NCBI GenBank assembly: GCA_047631555.1
Contig: JBLHZY010000002.1
Span: 868,001 to 932,000 of the forward strand
Reading direction: 5' to 3'
DNA: 64,000 nucleotides
From: JBLHZY01 sp047631555
GTDB taxonomy: Bacteria > Pseudomonadota > Alphaproteobacteria > Rhodobacterales > Rhodobacteraceae
In this document: positions 1 to 7,419 of the stretch, piece after piece
How positions within the stretch are numbered: the stretch's first letter is position 1
Layout: the number at the start of each line of letters is the position of its first letter
Program-made: the position numbers and the translations under genes
Notes under the pieces: generated by a model
Seen by the model: the letters and a program-made list of their open reading frames with translations, nothing else
Told to the model about the DNA's origin: nothing
Databases searched by the model: none

Positions 1-702
1 GGCGGCTCGATCCTGGGGGACAAAACCCGCATGGAGCAACTGAGCCGCCAAAAAGAGGCCTTCATCCGCCCCTCGCCCTCGCAAACCGAGCTTGGCGGCG
101 TGGCGCGCAGAACCCGCGAGGCGGTCGCGCTTTGTGAGGCGGCTGGATATGACGTTGTCTTGATCGAAACCGTCGGCGTTGGGCAATCGGAAACGGTCGT
201 TGCGGATATGTCCGATCTGTTCTTGCTTTTGCTTGCGCCTGCGGGCGGCGATGAGCTTCAAGGGGTCAAGCGCGGGATCATGGAAATCGCTGATCTGATC
301 CTTGTAAACAAGGCCGATGGCGATCTCAAACCGGCGGCGATGCGAACTTGCGCGGATTATGCAGGCGCGCTGCGGCTCTTGCGCAAACGCGCCTATGATC
401 CCGAAGGTTTCCCCAAAGCGATGACGATTTCGGCGCTTGAAGAGACCGGATTTGATGCGGCTTGGGAGGCGATCGAGGCGCTGAGCACTTGGCGCAAAGC
501 AAAGGGGCATTGGGCGCGACGGCGCGCCGATCAAGCGCGCTATTGGTTTGAGGAAGAGCTGCGCCAAGCGCTTTTGGCGGTGCTGACCAAACCGGGGCCA
601 ATTCGCGATGATATTGCGCGACTCGGGGCATCCGTTGCTGCGGGAAAGCTTGCGCCTGCTGCGGCTGTCGCCCAAGCGCTCGCGGTGATCAAAGGGGCAT
701 AA
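1..702 (+). CDS. meaB: MeaB/ArgK-type GTPase, 5'-truncated
   Basis: This is the C-terminal 233 residues of a G3E-family GTPase of the MeaB/ArgK type, which protects and reloads adenosylcobalamin-dependent methylmalonyl-CoA mutase. The frame is open from base 1, so the gene begins upstream of the window and the Walker A region is missing. Visible motifs are the switch region IETVGVGQSE (about residues 55-64 of the visible part), AGGDELQG just after it, and the guanine-specificity motif NKAD near residue 103. The C-terminal helical dimerisation region is present. Its partner mutase would lie upstream. With prpE at 15.5-17.4 kb it fits propionyl-CoA disposal through methylmalonyl-CoA. Family assignment is firm; coupling to a mutase is inferred. 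Confidence 0.9.
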   Translation, partial: GGSILGDKTRMEQLSRQKEAFIRPSPSQTELGGVARRTREAVALCEAAGYDVVLIETVGVGQSETVVADMSDLFLLLLAPAGGDELQGVKRGIMEIADLILVNKADGDLKPAAMRTCADYAGALRLLRKRAYDPEGFPKAMTISALEETGFDAAWEAIEALSTWRKAKGHWARRRADQARYWFEEELRQALLAVLTKPGPIRDDIARLGASVAAGKLAPAAAVAQALAVIKGA

Positions 703-803
703 TGGCGGGTTTTGGCGCGTTGTTTTTGCCGATTGGGCCGCGCGCGCAAAAAATGCCGCCAAAGCGGGTGGTCTGCGCCCGGTTAGGCTTGACGAGGGGG
801 TGA
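702..803 (+). CDS. possible small ORF overlapping the meaB stop
   Basis: A 33-codon frame starts on the A of the meaB TAA (TAATG overlap) and ends in TGA. It encodes a basic peptide beginning MAGFGALFLPIGPRAQK. The overlap would allow translational coupling, but there is no recognisable domain and the composition resembles translated non-coding GC-rich DNA. I list it only because of the stop/start overlap; it may well be untranslated. Confidence 0.15.
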   Translation: MAGFGALFLPIGPRAQKMPPKRVVCARLGLTRG

Positions 804-836
804 TTCCGCCGTATCAGCGCCGAACGGAATTCGGGG

Positions 837-900
837 CACACCTGCGGGTGAGGCCTCTTCTATTGAGAGTACCGGTGTTAAGCACGCTTAACGCAGGTGC
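837..900 (+). promoter_or_regulatory. structured leader upstream of rpmB
   Basis: CACCTGCG at 839-846 pairs perfectly with CGCAGGTG at 892-899. Inside it, GTTAAG (877-882) and CTTAAC (887-892) form a second perfect hairpin around a CACG loop; the two stems share base 892, so they are either stacked or alternative. The element lies about 70 nt before the rpmB start. It could be a leader RNA fold or a transcription attenuator. The pairing is seen directly; the function is inferred. Confidence 0.4.
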
Positions 901-968
901 AGCCCAGATTGTCTGAAAAGACGCTAAATCAACGTCTGCAAAGACTGAGACGAACGAAGGAGCGAGCC

Positions 969-1256
969 ATGTCGCGCCGTTGCGAACTGACCGGAAAAGG
1001 CCCCATGTCTGGCAACAATGTCAGCCACGCCAAAAACAGAACCCGGCGCCGGTTTCTGCCGAACCTGAATGATGTAACTCTGATTTCTGATGCTCTTGGC
1101 CGTACGGTTAAGCTGAAGATCTCGGCAGCTGCTCTTCGCACGGTAGATCACCGCGGCGGGCTTGATGCATTCCTTGCCAAGGCAAAAGACGTTGAGCTTT
1201 CGCCTGCCGCACTGAAGATCAAAAAAGAGATTGCCAAGGCGCAGGCAGCCGCCTGA
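969..1256 (+). CDS. rpmB: 50S ribosomal protein L28
   Basis: Protein of 95 residues starting MSRRCELTGKGPMSGNNVSH, the typical alphaproteobacterial L28 N-terminus, followed by the conserved RRRFLPNL segment and a basic, alanine-rich C-terminal tail. It is a structural component of the large ribosomal subunit. The start chosen is the ATG at 969, preceded by AAGGAGCGAGCC; an upstream in-frame start at 897 would add 24 residues foreign to the family. It lacks the paired zinc-binding cysteines seen in some bacterial L28 forms. The gene is monocistronic, with a structured leader before it and an intrinsic terminator after it. Confidence 0.97.
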   Translation: MSRRCELTGKGPMSGNNVSHAKNRTRRRFLPNLNDVTLISDALGRTVKLKISAAALRTVDHRGGLDAFLAKAKDVELSPAALKIKKEIAKAQAAA

Positions 1257-1280
1257 TTTCGCTTTGCGATTGTTAAAACG

Positions 1281-1313
1281 GCCTCGCCTTTGGGCGGGGC
1301 TGTTTGCGTTTTT
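1281..1313 (+). terminator. rho-independent terminator of rpmB
   Basis: The stem GCCTCGCC (1281-1288) pairs with GGCGGGGC (1293-1300) through one G-U pair, and a T-rich tract (TGTTTGCGTTTTTA) follows. It sits 25 nt after the rpmB stop. Confidence 0.75.
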
Positions 1314-1419
1314 ACTGGGTGGGTTTTAGTGGGTGAATTTTGCTGGGTGAATTTTACCGGCTGAAATTTAGTGGGCGATTTTTACTGAGTGAATTTTACT
1401 GGGTATTTGTATTGGGCGG
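1309..1419. repeat. degenerate 14-bp tandem repeat, about 8 units
   Basis: Consecutive units close to TTTTACTGGGTGAA run from 1309 to 1419, with starts near 1309, 1324, 1338, 1352, 1367, 1379, 1394 and 1406. Three central units are exactly 14 bp; outer ones vary from 12 to 15 bp and differ by 1-4 substitutions. No open frame runs through, and the period is not a multiple of three. Origin and role are unknown. Confidence 0.7.
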
Positions 1420-1751
1420 TTTTGATTGGCTACGGCTCAGATAAAGCGTCTACTTCCGCCGCTCAGATAAGGCGCTTGCCTCCGAGCCACTAGCCGATGC
1501 CCCGCTTGCCGATGCGGCGATGCGCTGCTCGACGGTCTCCCGCTTGCGGATCTCCCACATTGCCAATGTACCGCGCGCCAATGTGATGGCGCAGCACCGA
1601 ACTGATCCTGCGTACCGGGCCAACCTGTCACGCCGCTTTAAGCCAGCTCAATGCAGCCAGCACTATGCAGCCGGCGCGATTTGGCGCACCGATGTTGCAT
1701 GATACGTTTTGTCGCTTTTGAAGTGACAGTTTGAATGCTTATATCCTTCTT
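1420..1751. other. gene-less stretch with short direct repeats
   Basis: I see no credible gene here. GCTCAGATAARGCG occurs at 1435-1448 and 1461-1474 (one mismatch, 26-bp spacing). TGCCGATGC-like words recur near 1494-1530 and ATGCAGCC near 1651-1672. The open frames in the stretch have no ribosome-binding site and read as random GC-rich sequence. The last 50 bases probably carry the promoter of the copper-protein pair. Confidence 0.5.
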
Positions 1752-2102
1752 ATGACCCGGATTTTTCGCCCCCTTACCGCGATCCTGCTCGCGCTGATGC
1801 TTTTGGCCACCACGGGCGCCATGGCCAGCGCGCGTGGCACGATGCGCGATGCGGCGGGGCAGATGGTGCTTTGTATTGGGACCGGCTCTGTCACGGTCAA
1901 TGTCGATGCGGATGGTCAGCCGATTAAAGCGGGGCATATCTGCCCGGATTGCGCGCTGGGCCATTTCGATGCCACCTTCGCGCGGGCGCAAGTGCCCGAT
2001 TTGATCGAGCGAGCAAGCGTTCTGGGGCGAGATTACAGCGTTGAGATCGGGTTGGGCCGGGCTGAAATATACGCCCGCGCGCGCAGCCCGCCCATTGTTT
2101 GA
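1752..2102 (+). CDS. DUF2946-like secreted protein, copper-linked
   Basis: Small 116-residue protein with a signal peptide: MTRIFRPL, a hydrophobic run, then a likely cleavage after TTGAMA near residue 25. The mature part has a central ICPDCALGHF segment with two cysteines in CxxC spacing, as in DUF2946-family proteins often found beside copper genes. The start at 1752 gives a compact signal peptide; an ATG at 1731 would add seven residues, and neither has a good ribosome-binding site. The next gene, 51 nt downstream, encodes a PCuAC-type copper chaperone, which supports a periplasmic copper role. The exact function is unknown. Confidence 0.65.
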   Translation: MTRIFRPLTAILLALMLLATTGAMASARGTMRDAAGQMVLCIGTGSVTVNVDADGQPIKAGHICPDCALGHFDATFARAQVPDLIERASVLGRDYSVEIGLGRAEIYARARSPPIV

Positions 2103-2153
2103 TCCTTCAATATCAAGGCTTTACACGTTAAATCTTATATAGGGAGAGACGAG

Positions 2154-2600
2154 ATGTCTTTCAAACTTCCCCTGATCCTGGCCGCGGGCCTGTCTTTTGC
2201 CGCCCTTCCGGCCCTTGCCGAAATTACCATCGAGAACGCCTATGCCAAGGCCGCCGCAAGCGTGGGCAAATCCTCGGCCGCCTTCTTTGAGATCGTCAAT
2301 TCTGGCCCCGAGGCAGACCGTCTGATTGACGCCAAATCCGATGCTGCCAAGCGGGTCGAGCTGCACACCCATAAGGACATGGGCGAGGGTATCATGAAGA
2401 TGATGCATGTGCCCGAGGGCTTTGAGATCGGCGCGGGCGAGACCCATGCATTAGAGCGCGGCGGCGATCATGTGATGATTATGGGTGTCGTCGCGCCGCT
2501 TGTTGCGGGCGAAACCGTTTCGATCACTTTGGTGTTTGAACAGGCCGGCGAGATCACCTTGGACGTGCCGATTGAGCCGGTCAAAGCGCCGGCAAATTAG
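2154..2600 (+). CDS. PCu(A)C-type periplasmic copper chaperone
   Basis: Protein of 148 residues with a cleavable signal peptide ending at about residue 22 (ALPALA-E). The rest is the cupredoxin-like PCuAC (DUF461) fold. Candidate Cu(I) ligands are H71 and H73, the methionine-rich MKMMH stretch (81-85), and H106 with M108 in GGDHVMIMG, matching the family pattern H-x-M...H-x-M. Such chaperones deliver copper to the CuA centre of cytochrome oxidase. GGGAGAGACGAG precedes the ATG. It is probably cotranscribed with the DUF2946-like gene and ends in a strong terminator. Confidence 0.88.
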   Translation: MSFKLPLILAAGLSFAALPALAEITIENAYAKAAASVGKSSAAFFEIVNSGPEADRLIDAKSDAAKRVELHTHKDMGEGIMKMMHVPEGFEIGAGETHALERGGDHVMIMGVVAPLVAGETVSITLVFEQAGEITLDVPIEPVKAPAN

Positions 2601-2636
2601 CAGGCCCGCGCCCCTCACAAGGCCGATAAACCAAAG

Positions 2637-2665
2637 AAAGCGCCCAGAGGATTTGGGCGCTTTTT
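2637..2665 (+). terminator. rho-independent terminator after PCuAC gene
   Basis: AAAGCGCCCA (2637-2646) pairs perfectly with TGGGCGCTTT (2654-2663) around a 7-nt loop and runs into a T tract. It lies between convergent genes and could also serve the minus-strand gene that ends at 2693. Confidence 0.85.
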
Positions 2666-2692
2666 GTTTGCGAGTTTGGCAAGTCGCGCTGT

Positions 2693-3004
2693 TTAGCTAC
2701 AGGATTGCTCAGCCGTTGCGCCAAAGGCCTTGTAACGCTTCCAGAAAACTTCGTGGCTGGAATTGTTGGATTGGCGAATGTCTTGGGAGCGCTGGGGATC
2801 CTTAAAGAATTTGGCCGCCAAGCGCTGATCGCTATTTGAAAGCACCTGATCCGCGACGTTCTGAATACAGCCGCACAAGGAACGGTTCGCCGCCTTGCGA
2901 TCAGAGCGGATGCAGGCCCGCTCAATCGCGCCAGCTTCGGCTGGAACAGGGGCCATGGGGGCCAAAAAGCCTGCGATCAGTGCTAATGTAAGAAGTTTTT
3001 TCAT
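2693..3004 (-). CDS. small secreted protein, Rhodobacteraceae 'arginine transporter' type
   Basis: Protein of 103 residues starting MKKLLTLALIAGFLAPMAPV, a signal peptide with cleavage near AEA-G. The mature part has the cysteine pattern ACIRSDRK, LCGCIQ and a C-terminal SC, plus the segment DQRLAAKFFKDP. Homologues in Rhodobacteraceae are often labelled 'arginine transporter', but nothing here supports transport: it is a small exported protein, probably with disulfides. The start at 3004 has GAGG just upstream; a start at 3022 would put six charged residues before the signal peptide. Function unknown. Confidence 0.7.
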   Translation of the reverse strand: MKKLLTLALIAGFLAPMAPVPAEAGAIERACIRSDRKAANRSLCGCIQNVADQVLSNSDQRLAAKFFKDPQRSQDIRQSNNSSHEVFWKRYKAFGATAEQSCS

Positions 3005-3259
3005 ATCTCTGCCTCGATCCATTGGGCCTATGCCGCTTTGCGCAGTCTTGCCCGCTATGGTTAACCTTCCCTTAAATTATGCCCTATTTCGCAGACAAAT
3101 TCAATTCACTAGATATGGGGCTGGCGGGCGCATGGCGCGCGATAGGTTGCGATTTCCCCGCTTGGGGCGCAAAGCGCTGTGAATAAGGCGCAATCCCCTT
3201 GCGATAGGATGCGCGCGCGACCTTGACCGCCCGCCAAAACCCCATCATATCCAACCCCC

Positions 3260-5056
3260 ATGACAGAGCTTAAAAACATTCGCAATTTTTCCATCGTGGC
3301 GCATATCGACCACGGCAAATCAACGCTTGCAGATCGGCTGATTCAGCTGACCGGCACCGTGGCCGAACGCGATATGAAAGCGCAGATGCTCGACAGTATG
3401 GATATCGAGCGCGAACGCGGCATTACGATCAAGGCCAACTCGGTGCGGATCGAGTATCCGGCCAAGGATGGCGAGACCTATATTCTCAACCTGATTGATA
3501 CGCCCGGCCACGTCGATTTTGCCTATGAGGTCTCGCGCTCGATGCGGGCGGTTGAAGGCTCGCTTCTGGTGGTGGATGCGACCCAAGGGGTTGAGGCGCA
3601 GACCCTGGCCAATGTCTACCAAGCCATTGATGCGGATCATGAAATTGTCCCCGTTTTGAATAAAATCGATCTGCCGGCGTCCGAGCCAGAGCGGGTCTGT
3701 GAGCAGATTGAAGATGTGATCGGGATCGATGCCTCTGAGGCTGTGATGATCTCGGCCAAAACCGGCGTTGGCATCCCGGATGTTTTGGAGGCGATCGTTA
3801 CCCGGCTGCCCGCGCCCAAGGGCGATCGCGATGCGCCGCTCAAGGCGATGCTGGTCGATAGCTGGTATGATCCCTACCTTGGCGTTGTGGTTTTGCTGCG
3901 GGTCATGGACGGCGTGATCAAAAAGGGCGAGCGCGTCAAAATGATGAAGACGGGCGCGATTTATAACGTCGATAAGCTCGCCGTTCTGAAGCCGCAAATG
4001 GTTGATATCAAAGAGCTGGGGCCGGGCGAGATCGGCATCTTTACCGGCTCGATCAAACAGGTCCGTGATACCCGCGTTGGCGATACGATCACCCATGAAA
4101 AGCGCGGCTGCGAGGTTGCGCTTGAGGGCTTCAAACCTGCGCAACCCGTTGTTTTCTGTGGCCTTTTCCCGGTTGATGCAGCCGAGTTTGAAGACCTACG
4201 GGATGCGATTGATAAGCTTGCGCTGAATGATGCGTCTTTCAGCTTTGAGATGGAAACATCGGCCGCTTTGGGCTTTGGCTTTCGCTGCGGCTTCCTTGGA
4301 TTGCTGCACCTTGAGGTGATCCGCGACCGTCTTGAGCGCGAATATGATATCGATCTGATCACAACTGCGCCGTCAGTTATTTACAACATCCATATGCGCG
4401 ACGGCAGCGTGAGCGAGCTGCACAACCCGGCCGATATGCCCGACATGACCTATGTCGATCACATCGAGGAGCCGCGGATCAAAGCGACGATTCTTGTGCC
4501 GGATGAATATCTGGGCGATGTGCTGAAACTTTGCCAAGACCGGCGCGGCATTCAGATTGATCTGACCTATGCCGGATCGCGCGCCATGGTTGTTTATGAT
4601 CTGCCGCTCAACGAGGTTGTGTTTGATTTCTATGACCGGCTGAAATCGGTGACCAAGGGCTATGCTTCCTTTGACTACCAAATGATCGGCTACCGCGAGG
4701 ATGTGCTGGTTAAGATGCAGATCCTGGTGAATGAAGAGCCGGTTGATGCGCTTTCCATCATGGTGCACCGCGACCGCGCCGAAAGCCGCGGCCGGGTTAT
4801 GTGTGAGAAGCTCAAAGAGCTGATCCCGCGCCACATGTTCAAAATTCCGGTGCAGGCGGCGATTGGCGGGCGGGTGATTGCGCGCGAAACGATTGCGGCG
4901 ATGCGCAAGGATGTGACGGCCAAATGTTATGGTGGCGATGCGACCCGCAAAAAGAAACTACTCGAAAAGCAAAAGGCCGGGAAGAAGCGGATGCGCCAAT
5001 TCGGCAAGGTCGAAATCCCCCAAGAAGCCTTTATCAATGCGCTAAAAATGGACTAA
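3260..5056 (+). CDS. lepA: elongation factor 4 (back-translocating GTPase LepA)
   Basis: Protein of 598 residues, the usual LepA length. The GTPase domain shows AHIDHGKST (G1, about 14-22), RGITIKA (G2), DTPGH (G3) and NKID (G4). EF-G-like beta-barrel and ferredoxin-like domains follow, and the LepA-specific C-terminal domain ends in a lysine-rich segment. It remodels stalled ribosomes by reverse translocation. The ATG at 3260 gives the conserved N-terminus MTELKNIRNFSIVAHIDHG. The gene stands alone, 255 nt from the divergent small secreted protein. Confidence 0.97.
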   Translation: MTELKNIRNFSIVAHIDHGKSTLADRLIQLTGTVAERDMKAQMLDSMDIERERGITIKANSVRIEYPAKDGETYILNLIDTPGHVDFAYEVSRSMRAVEGSLLVVDATQGVEAQTLANVYQAIDADHEIVPVLNKIDLPASEPERVCEQIEDVIGIDASEAVMISAKTGVGIPDVLEAIVTRLPAPKGDRDAPLKAMLVDSWYDPYLGVVVLLRVMDGVIKKGERVKMMKTGAIYNVDKLAVLKPQMVDIKELGPGEIGIFTGSIKQVRDTRVGDTITHEKRGCEVALEGFKPAQPVVFCGLFPVDAAEFEDLRDAIDKLALNDASFSFEMETSAALGFGFRCGFLGLLHLEVIRDRLEREYDIDLITTAPSVIYNIHMRDGSVSELHNPADMPDMTYVDHIEEPRIKATILVPDEYLGDVLKLCQDRRGIQIDLTYAGSRAMVVYDLPLNEVVFDFYDRLKSVTKGYASFDYQMIGYREDVLVKMQILVNEEPVDALSIMVHRDRAESRGRVMCEKLKELIPRHMFKIPVQAAIGGRVIARETIAAMRKDVTAKCYGGDATRKKKLLEKQKAGKKRMRQFGKVEIPQEAFINALKMD

Positions 5057-5072
5057 TGGCGCGCCCGCGCCC

Positions 5073-5327
5073 TTAATCTTTCCACCACATCAAACTGCGC
5101 GGCAGGATCAAGGATCGCCCGGGCCGACGCCCATCTACGGGATCAATCGGGCCGTCCAGCTCGTCATAGATTTTCTCTTGGATGCGCTCGAAATCTTTCA
5201 TCGAAACGATGGCGCCAATGGTCTTGCCGTGGCGTTCAATCATCACCGAATGATTGGCGTTTTGCACGACGCCCATATAGGCGCTGAGCATCGGGCGGAT
5301 GCGTGTCATATTGACCCTGTGGATCAT
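5073..5327 (-). CDS. Phd/YefM-type antitoxin-like protein, no toxin partner
   Basis: Protein of 84 residues. Residues about 8-50 follow the Phd/YefM pattern: a short N-terminal strand-helix, then VMIERHGKTIGAIVSMKDFERI, close to the VITRHGKPVAVLVSLEDYE motif of the family (comparison from memory). A 30-residue proline/arginine-rich tail ends in WWKD. ATG at 5327 is preceded by AAAGAGG. No RelE, Fic, Doc or PIN-type toxin gene flanks it: lepA is convergent on one side and a thioesterase divergent on the other. It may be a solitary DNA-binding regulator. Longer upstream readings of this frame run antisense through the thioesterase and are not credible. Confidence 0.6.
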   Translation of the reverse strand: MIHRVNMTRIRPMLSAYMGVVQNANHSVMIERHGKTIGAIVSMKDFERIQEKIYDELDGPIDPVDGRRPGRSLILPRSLMWWKD

Positions 5328-5441
5328 CGAAAACCTCTTTAAAGAATTGCAAATAGGGGGTCCAAAATGTTGGAAGAGTTTAAAGAACTCGCCAATACAG
5401 CGCGCGCTTGCCATTTTCGGTGGGGCGGGGCAAAAAGCGGT

Positions 5442-5879
5442 ATGACACGCCCTATTCCAACGACCCGCAGCGCCTATCCATGGTCCCTCCCGATCCAAAC
5501 CCGTTGGCTCGATAATGATGTCTATGGTCACATGAACAACACGGTGCATTACACGCTGTTTGATACGGCGGCGAATGCTTGGTTGATCCAATCGGGCCTG
5601 CTTGATCCGCTGAATGGCGCGACGATTGGGGTGATGGTTTCCTCTGGCTGCACCTATCACTCCGAGATGGGCTATCCGGATATTATTGATGTGGGCGTTA
5701 GGGTTAGCCGGATTGGCGGCTCGTCTGTGACCTATGAATTCGGCTGTTTTCGCAATGGTTCGGATGTCTCTTGTGCGGATGGCACCTTCACCCATGTCTA
5801 TGTCGATAAGGCCGAGCGACGCCCCCAAGCGCTGACAGATGCCTGGCGCACCAAGCTTGCGGAAATTCTGGCCGTCTGA
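5442..5879 (+). CDS. 4HBT-type acyl-CoA thioesterase (hotdog fold)
   Basis: Protein of 145 residues with the single hotdog domain of 4-hydroxybenzoyl-CoA thioesterases: TRWLDNDVYGHMNNTVHYTLFD at about 19-40 carries the catalytic Asp and the conserved HMNN motif. It probably hydrolyses acyl-CoA in the cytoplasm. The start at 5442 gives the normal length; an upstream in-frame start at 5367 would add 25 unrelated residues and run into the control region shared with the antitoxin-like gene. Substrate cannot be read from sequence. Confidence 0.85.
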   Translation: MTRPIPTTRSAYPWSLPIQTRWLDNDVYGHMNNTVHYTLFDTAANAWLIQSGLLDPLNGATIGVMVSSGCTYHSEMGYPDIIDVGVRVSRIGGSSVTYEFGCFRNGSDVSCADGTFTHVYVDKAERRPQALTDAWRTKLAEILAV

Positions 5880-5950
5880 TCCACATCAAAGCGCGGCGGG
5901 CCCATCGCCCTTACCCTTTTGCCAAATCCATGCGCAACAAGGAGAGCCTC

Positions 5951-6133
5951 ATGGGACGCCTTGCAATGATACTATTTTCGATGGTCGCCACTTCCCTCGC
6001 GGGGATCGGCATCGTAATTGCATTAACACTGGGAATGGACACGCTGCGCCCGATTTTGATCGCCGCGGCTGTTGGCTTTGTTCTTGCAATTCCAGTAACT
6101 TACGTGATTTCGCGCAAGATCGCATCGCAGTAA
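5951..6133 (+). CDS. 60-residue two-helix membrane protein
   Basis: The ATG at 5951 follows a good AAGGAG at 5939-5944. The product is 60 residues, almost entirely two transmembrane helices (about 5-27 and 32-53) with a basic C-terminal SRKIASQ. Proteins of this length and layout in Rhodobacteraceae are often named 'CTP synthetase', which is certainly a misnomer because no CTP synthase domain can fit. Function unknown. It lies 71 nt after the thioesterase and may be cotranscribed. Confidence 0.7.
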   Translation: MGRLAMILFSMVATSLAGIGIVIALTLGMDTLRPILIAAAVGFVLAIPVTYVISRKIASQ

Positions 6134-6151
6134 ATCGCGCGGGTATTCCGC

Positions 6152-6913
6152 CTAGGTTTGATCCAAAAACGCCCGCATTGCGGCCTCAAATTCGCGTGGT
6201 TTTTCGGCGTGAAGCCAATGACCTGCGCCGGGAATTGAAGCAAAGCGCGCGCGTGGAAACAGCGCTTTGACGGCCACGCGGTCCTCGCGTTTGACGTATT
6301 TGCTCTCACCGCCTGAGAGGAATAGCGTCGGCCCGCCAAATTGCCCCGCAGGGTCGGGCCAGCCGACGATTTCGGGCATATAGGCTTCCAAAACATCTAG
6401 GTTCAGCAGCCAGCGTTTCGCCTTAACATCCAGAGATTGCAGCAAAAAAGCCCGAACGCCGGGCTCGTCCACATGTTCGGCAAGCAGTGCATCCGCATCG
6501 GATCTCTTCTCAACTTTGCTCAGATCAAGCGCGCGCATCGCCTCGATCAGATGGCTTTGCGAATGGCTATAGGCCACGGGCGCGATGTCAGCGATGATCA
6601 AGCGGCGGATCAATTCGGGGCGGGTCACGGCCAGAACCATCGCCGCTTTGCCGCCCATTGAATGCCCCATAACATCGGCGCGTCCGCCATTGTTTTCAAT
6701 GGTTTGCGCGAGATCGAGGGCCATATCGGTATAGCTCTGGCTGGCCTGCCAATCGCTGTTGCCATGGTTGCGCATATCGACCGCGATGACTTGGCGCGCA
6801 TCACTCATCCGCTTGGCGATGACGCCCCAATTGCGCGCCGAGCCAAAGAGGCCATGCGCGATAAGAAGGGGGGGCTTGTCGGTGGGATCACCGGAAATGA
6901 GTGTGTTGAGCAT
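6152..6913 (-). CDS. alpha/beta hydrolase, YbfF-like esterase
   Basis: Protein of 253 residues with an alpha/beta hydrolase fold: oxyanion-side HGLFGSARNW near residue 21, nucleophile elbow GHSMGGK (Ser near 83), and the catalytic His in GAGHWLHAEKP near the C-terminus. It resembles the YbfF family of short-chain acyl esterases. The ATG at 6913 is preferred over a TTG at 6937. It faces away from the next gene (6997, plus strand), leaving about 80 bp of shared control region. The natural substrate is unknown. Confidence 0.88.
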   Translation of the reverse strand: MLNTLISGDPTDKPPLLIAHGLFGSARNWGVIAKRMSDARQVIAVDMRNHGNSDWQASQSYTDMALDLAQTIENNGGRADVMGHSMGGKAAMVLAVTRPELIRRLIIADIAPVAYSHSQSHLIEAMRALDLSKVEKRSDADALLAEHVDEPGVRAFLLQSLDVKAKRWLLNLDVLEAYMPEIVGWPDPAGQFGGPTLFLSGGESKYVKREDRVAVKALFPRARFASIPGAGHWLHAEKPREFEAAMRAFLDQT

Positions 6914-6996
6914 ATGGATTGATAGCGCGCCGCGCAAAGGGTGGAAAGAGGCGACGCGCCGCGTTAGGCTTTATGAATATAAAGGGGCATTGCGCC

Positions 6997-7359
6997 ATGT
7001 CGATCCACGCGCGCGCCGAGGCTTTGGCGCATTTATTTGAAGAGCATTTGGGCCTTACGGGCCAAGGCCTTGAGGGAAAGCTGCGCCGCGCCGGGCGCAG
7101 TTTGCCGCGCTGGGTTCGAGCAGAATCGCGCAAGATTTTGGCCGCCTTGGGCCAAGAGGGCGCGCCGAAATTGGCCCGCCAAATAGATGAAGCCCGCGTT
7201 GCGCGCGCCTTTTCTATGATCGAAAAATGGCTGGTTGAGCAAAGCCCTTGGGAAAAGCGGCGCGCTTGGGCGATCGGCTTTGCGGCGTCCAATGTCTTTA
7301 ATTTTATGGTGATTGGCGGCGCTTTGGCGGCTGTTTTGCTCTGGCGCGGCTTTCTCTAG
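6997..7359 (+). CDS. uncharacterised protein with one C-terminal membrane helix
   Basis: Protein of 120 residues: a basic, helical cytoplasmic part (about 1-93) followed by one membrane segment near 96-115 (FNFMVIGGALAAVLLW) and a short tail. AAAGGGG lies about 10 nt before the ATG. I do not recognise a domain. It ends 60 bp before the TetR gene and is followed by the TetR operator, so it is probably a separate transcription unit. Confidence 0.6.
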   Translation: MSIHARAEALAHLFEEHLGLTGQGLEGKLRRAGRSLPRWVRAESRKILAALGQEGAPKLARQIDEARVARAFSMIEKWLVEQSPWEKRRAWAIGFAASNVFNFMVIGGALAAVLLWRGFL

Positions 7360-7390
7360 GGTTTCCATATTCCGGGCTTCGCGCTATTTG

Positions 7391-7405
7391 TTGAACATAG
7401 TTCAA
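7391..7405. promoter_or_regulatory. TetR operator 1 (perfect palindrome)
   Basis: TTGAAC-ATA-GTTCAA is a perfect 15-bp palindrome centred 22 bp before the tetR ATG. Three near-copies occur in front of pspA. Position and repetition point to autoregulation by the adjacent TetR protein (inferred). Confidence 0.75.
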
Positions 7406-7419
7406 AAAAGGCGCGGAAC

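Noticed and set aside
1520..1702. Plus-strand open frame of 60 codons in the gene-less stretch
   Set aside because: No ribosome-binding site, no recognisable domain, and it lies in short-repeat DNA.
3320..4144. Long open frame on the minus strand inside lepA
   Set aside because: It is antisense to a firmly identified gene, has no domain I recognise, and the lepA frame explains the codon pattern.
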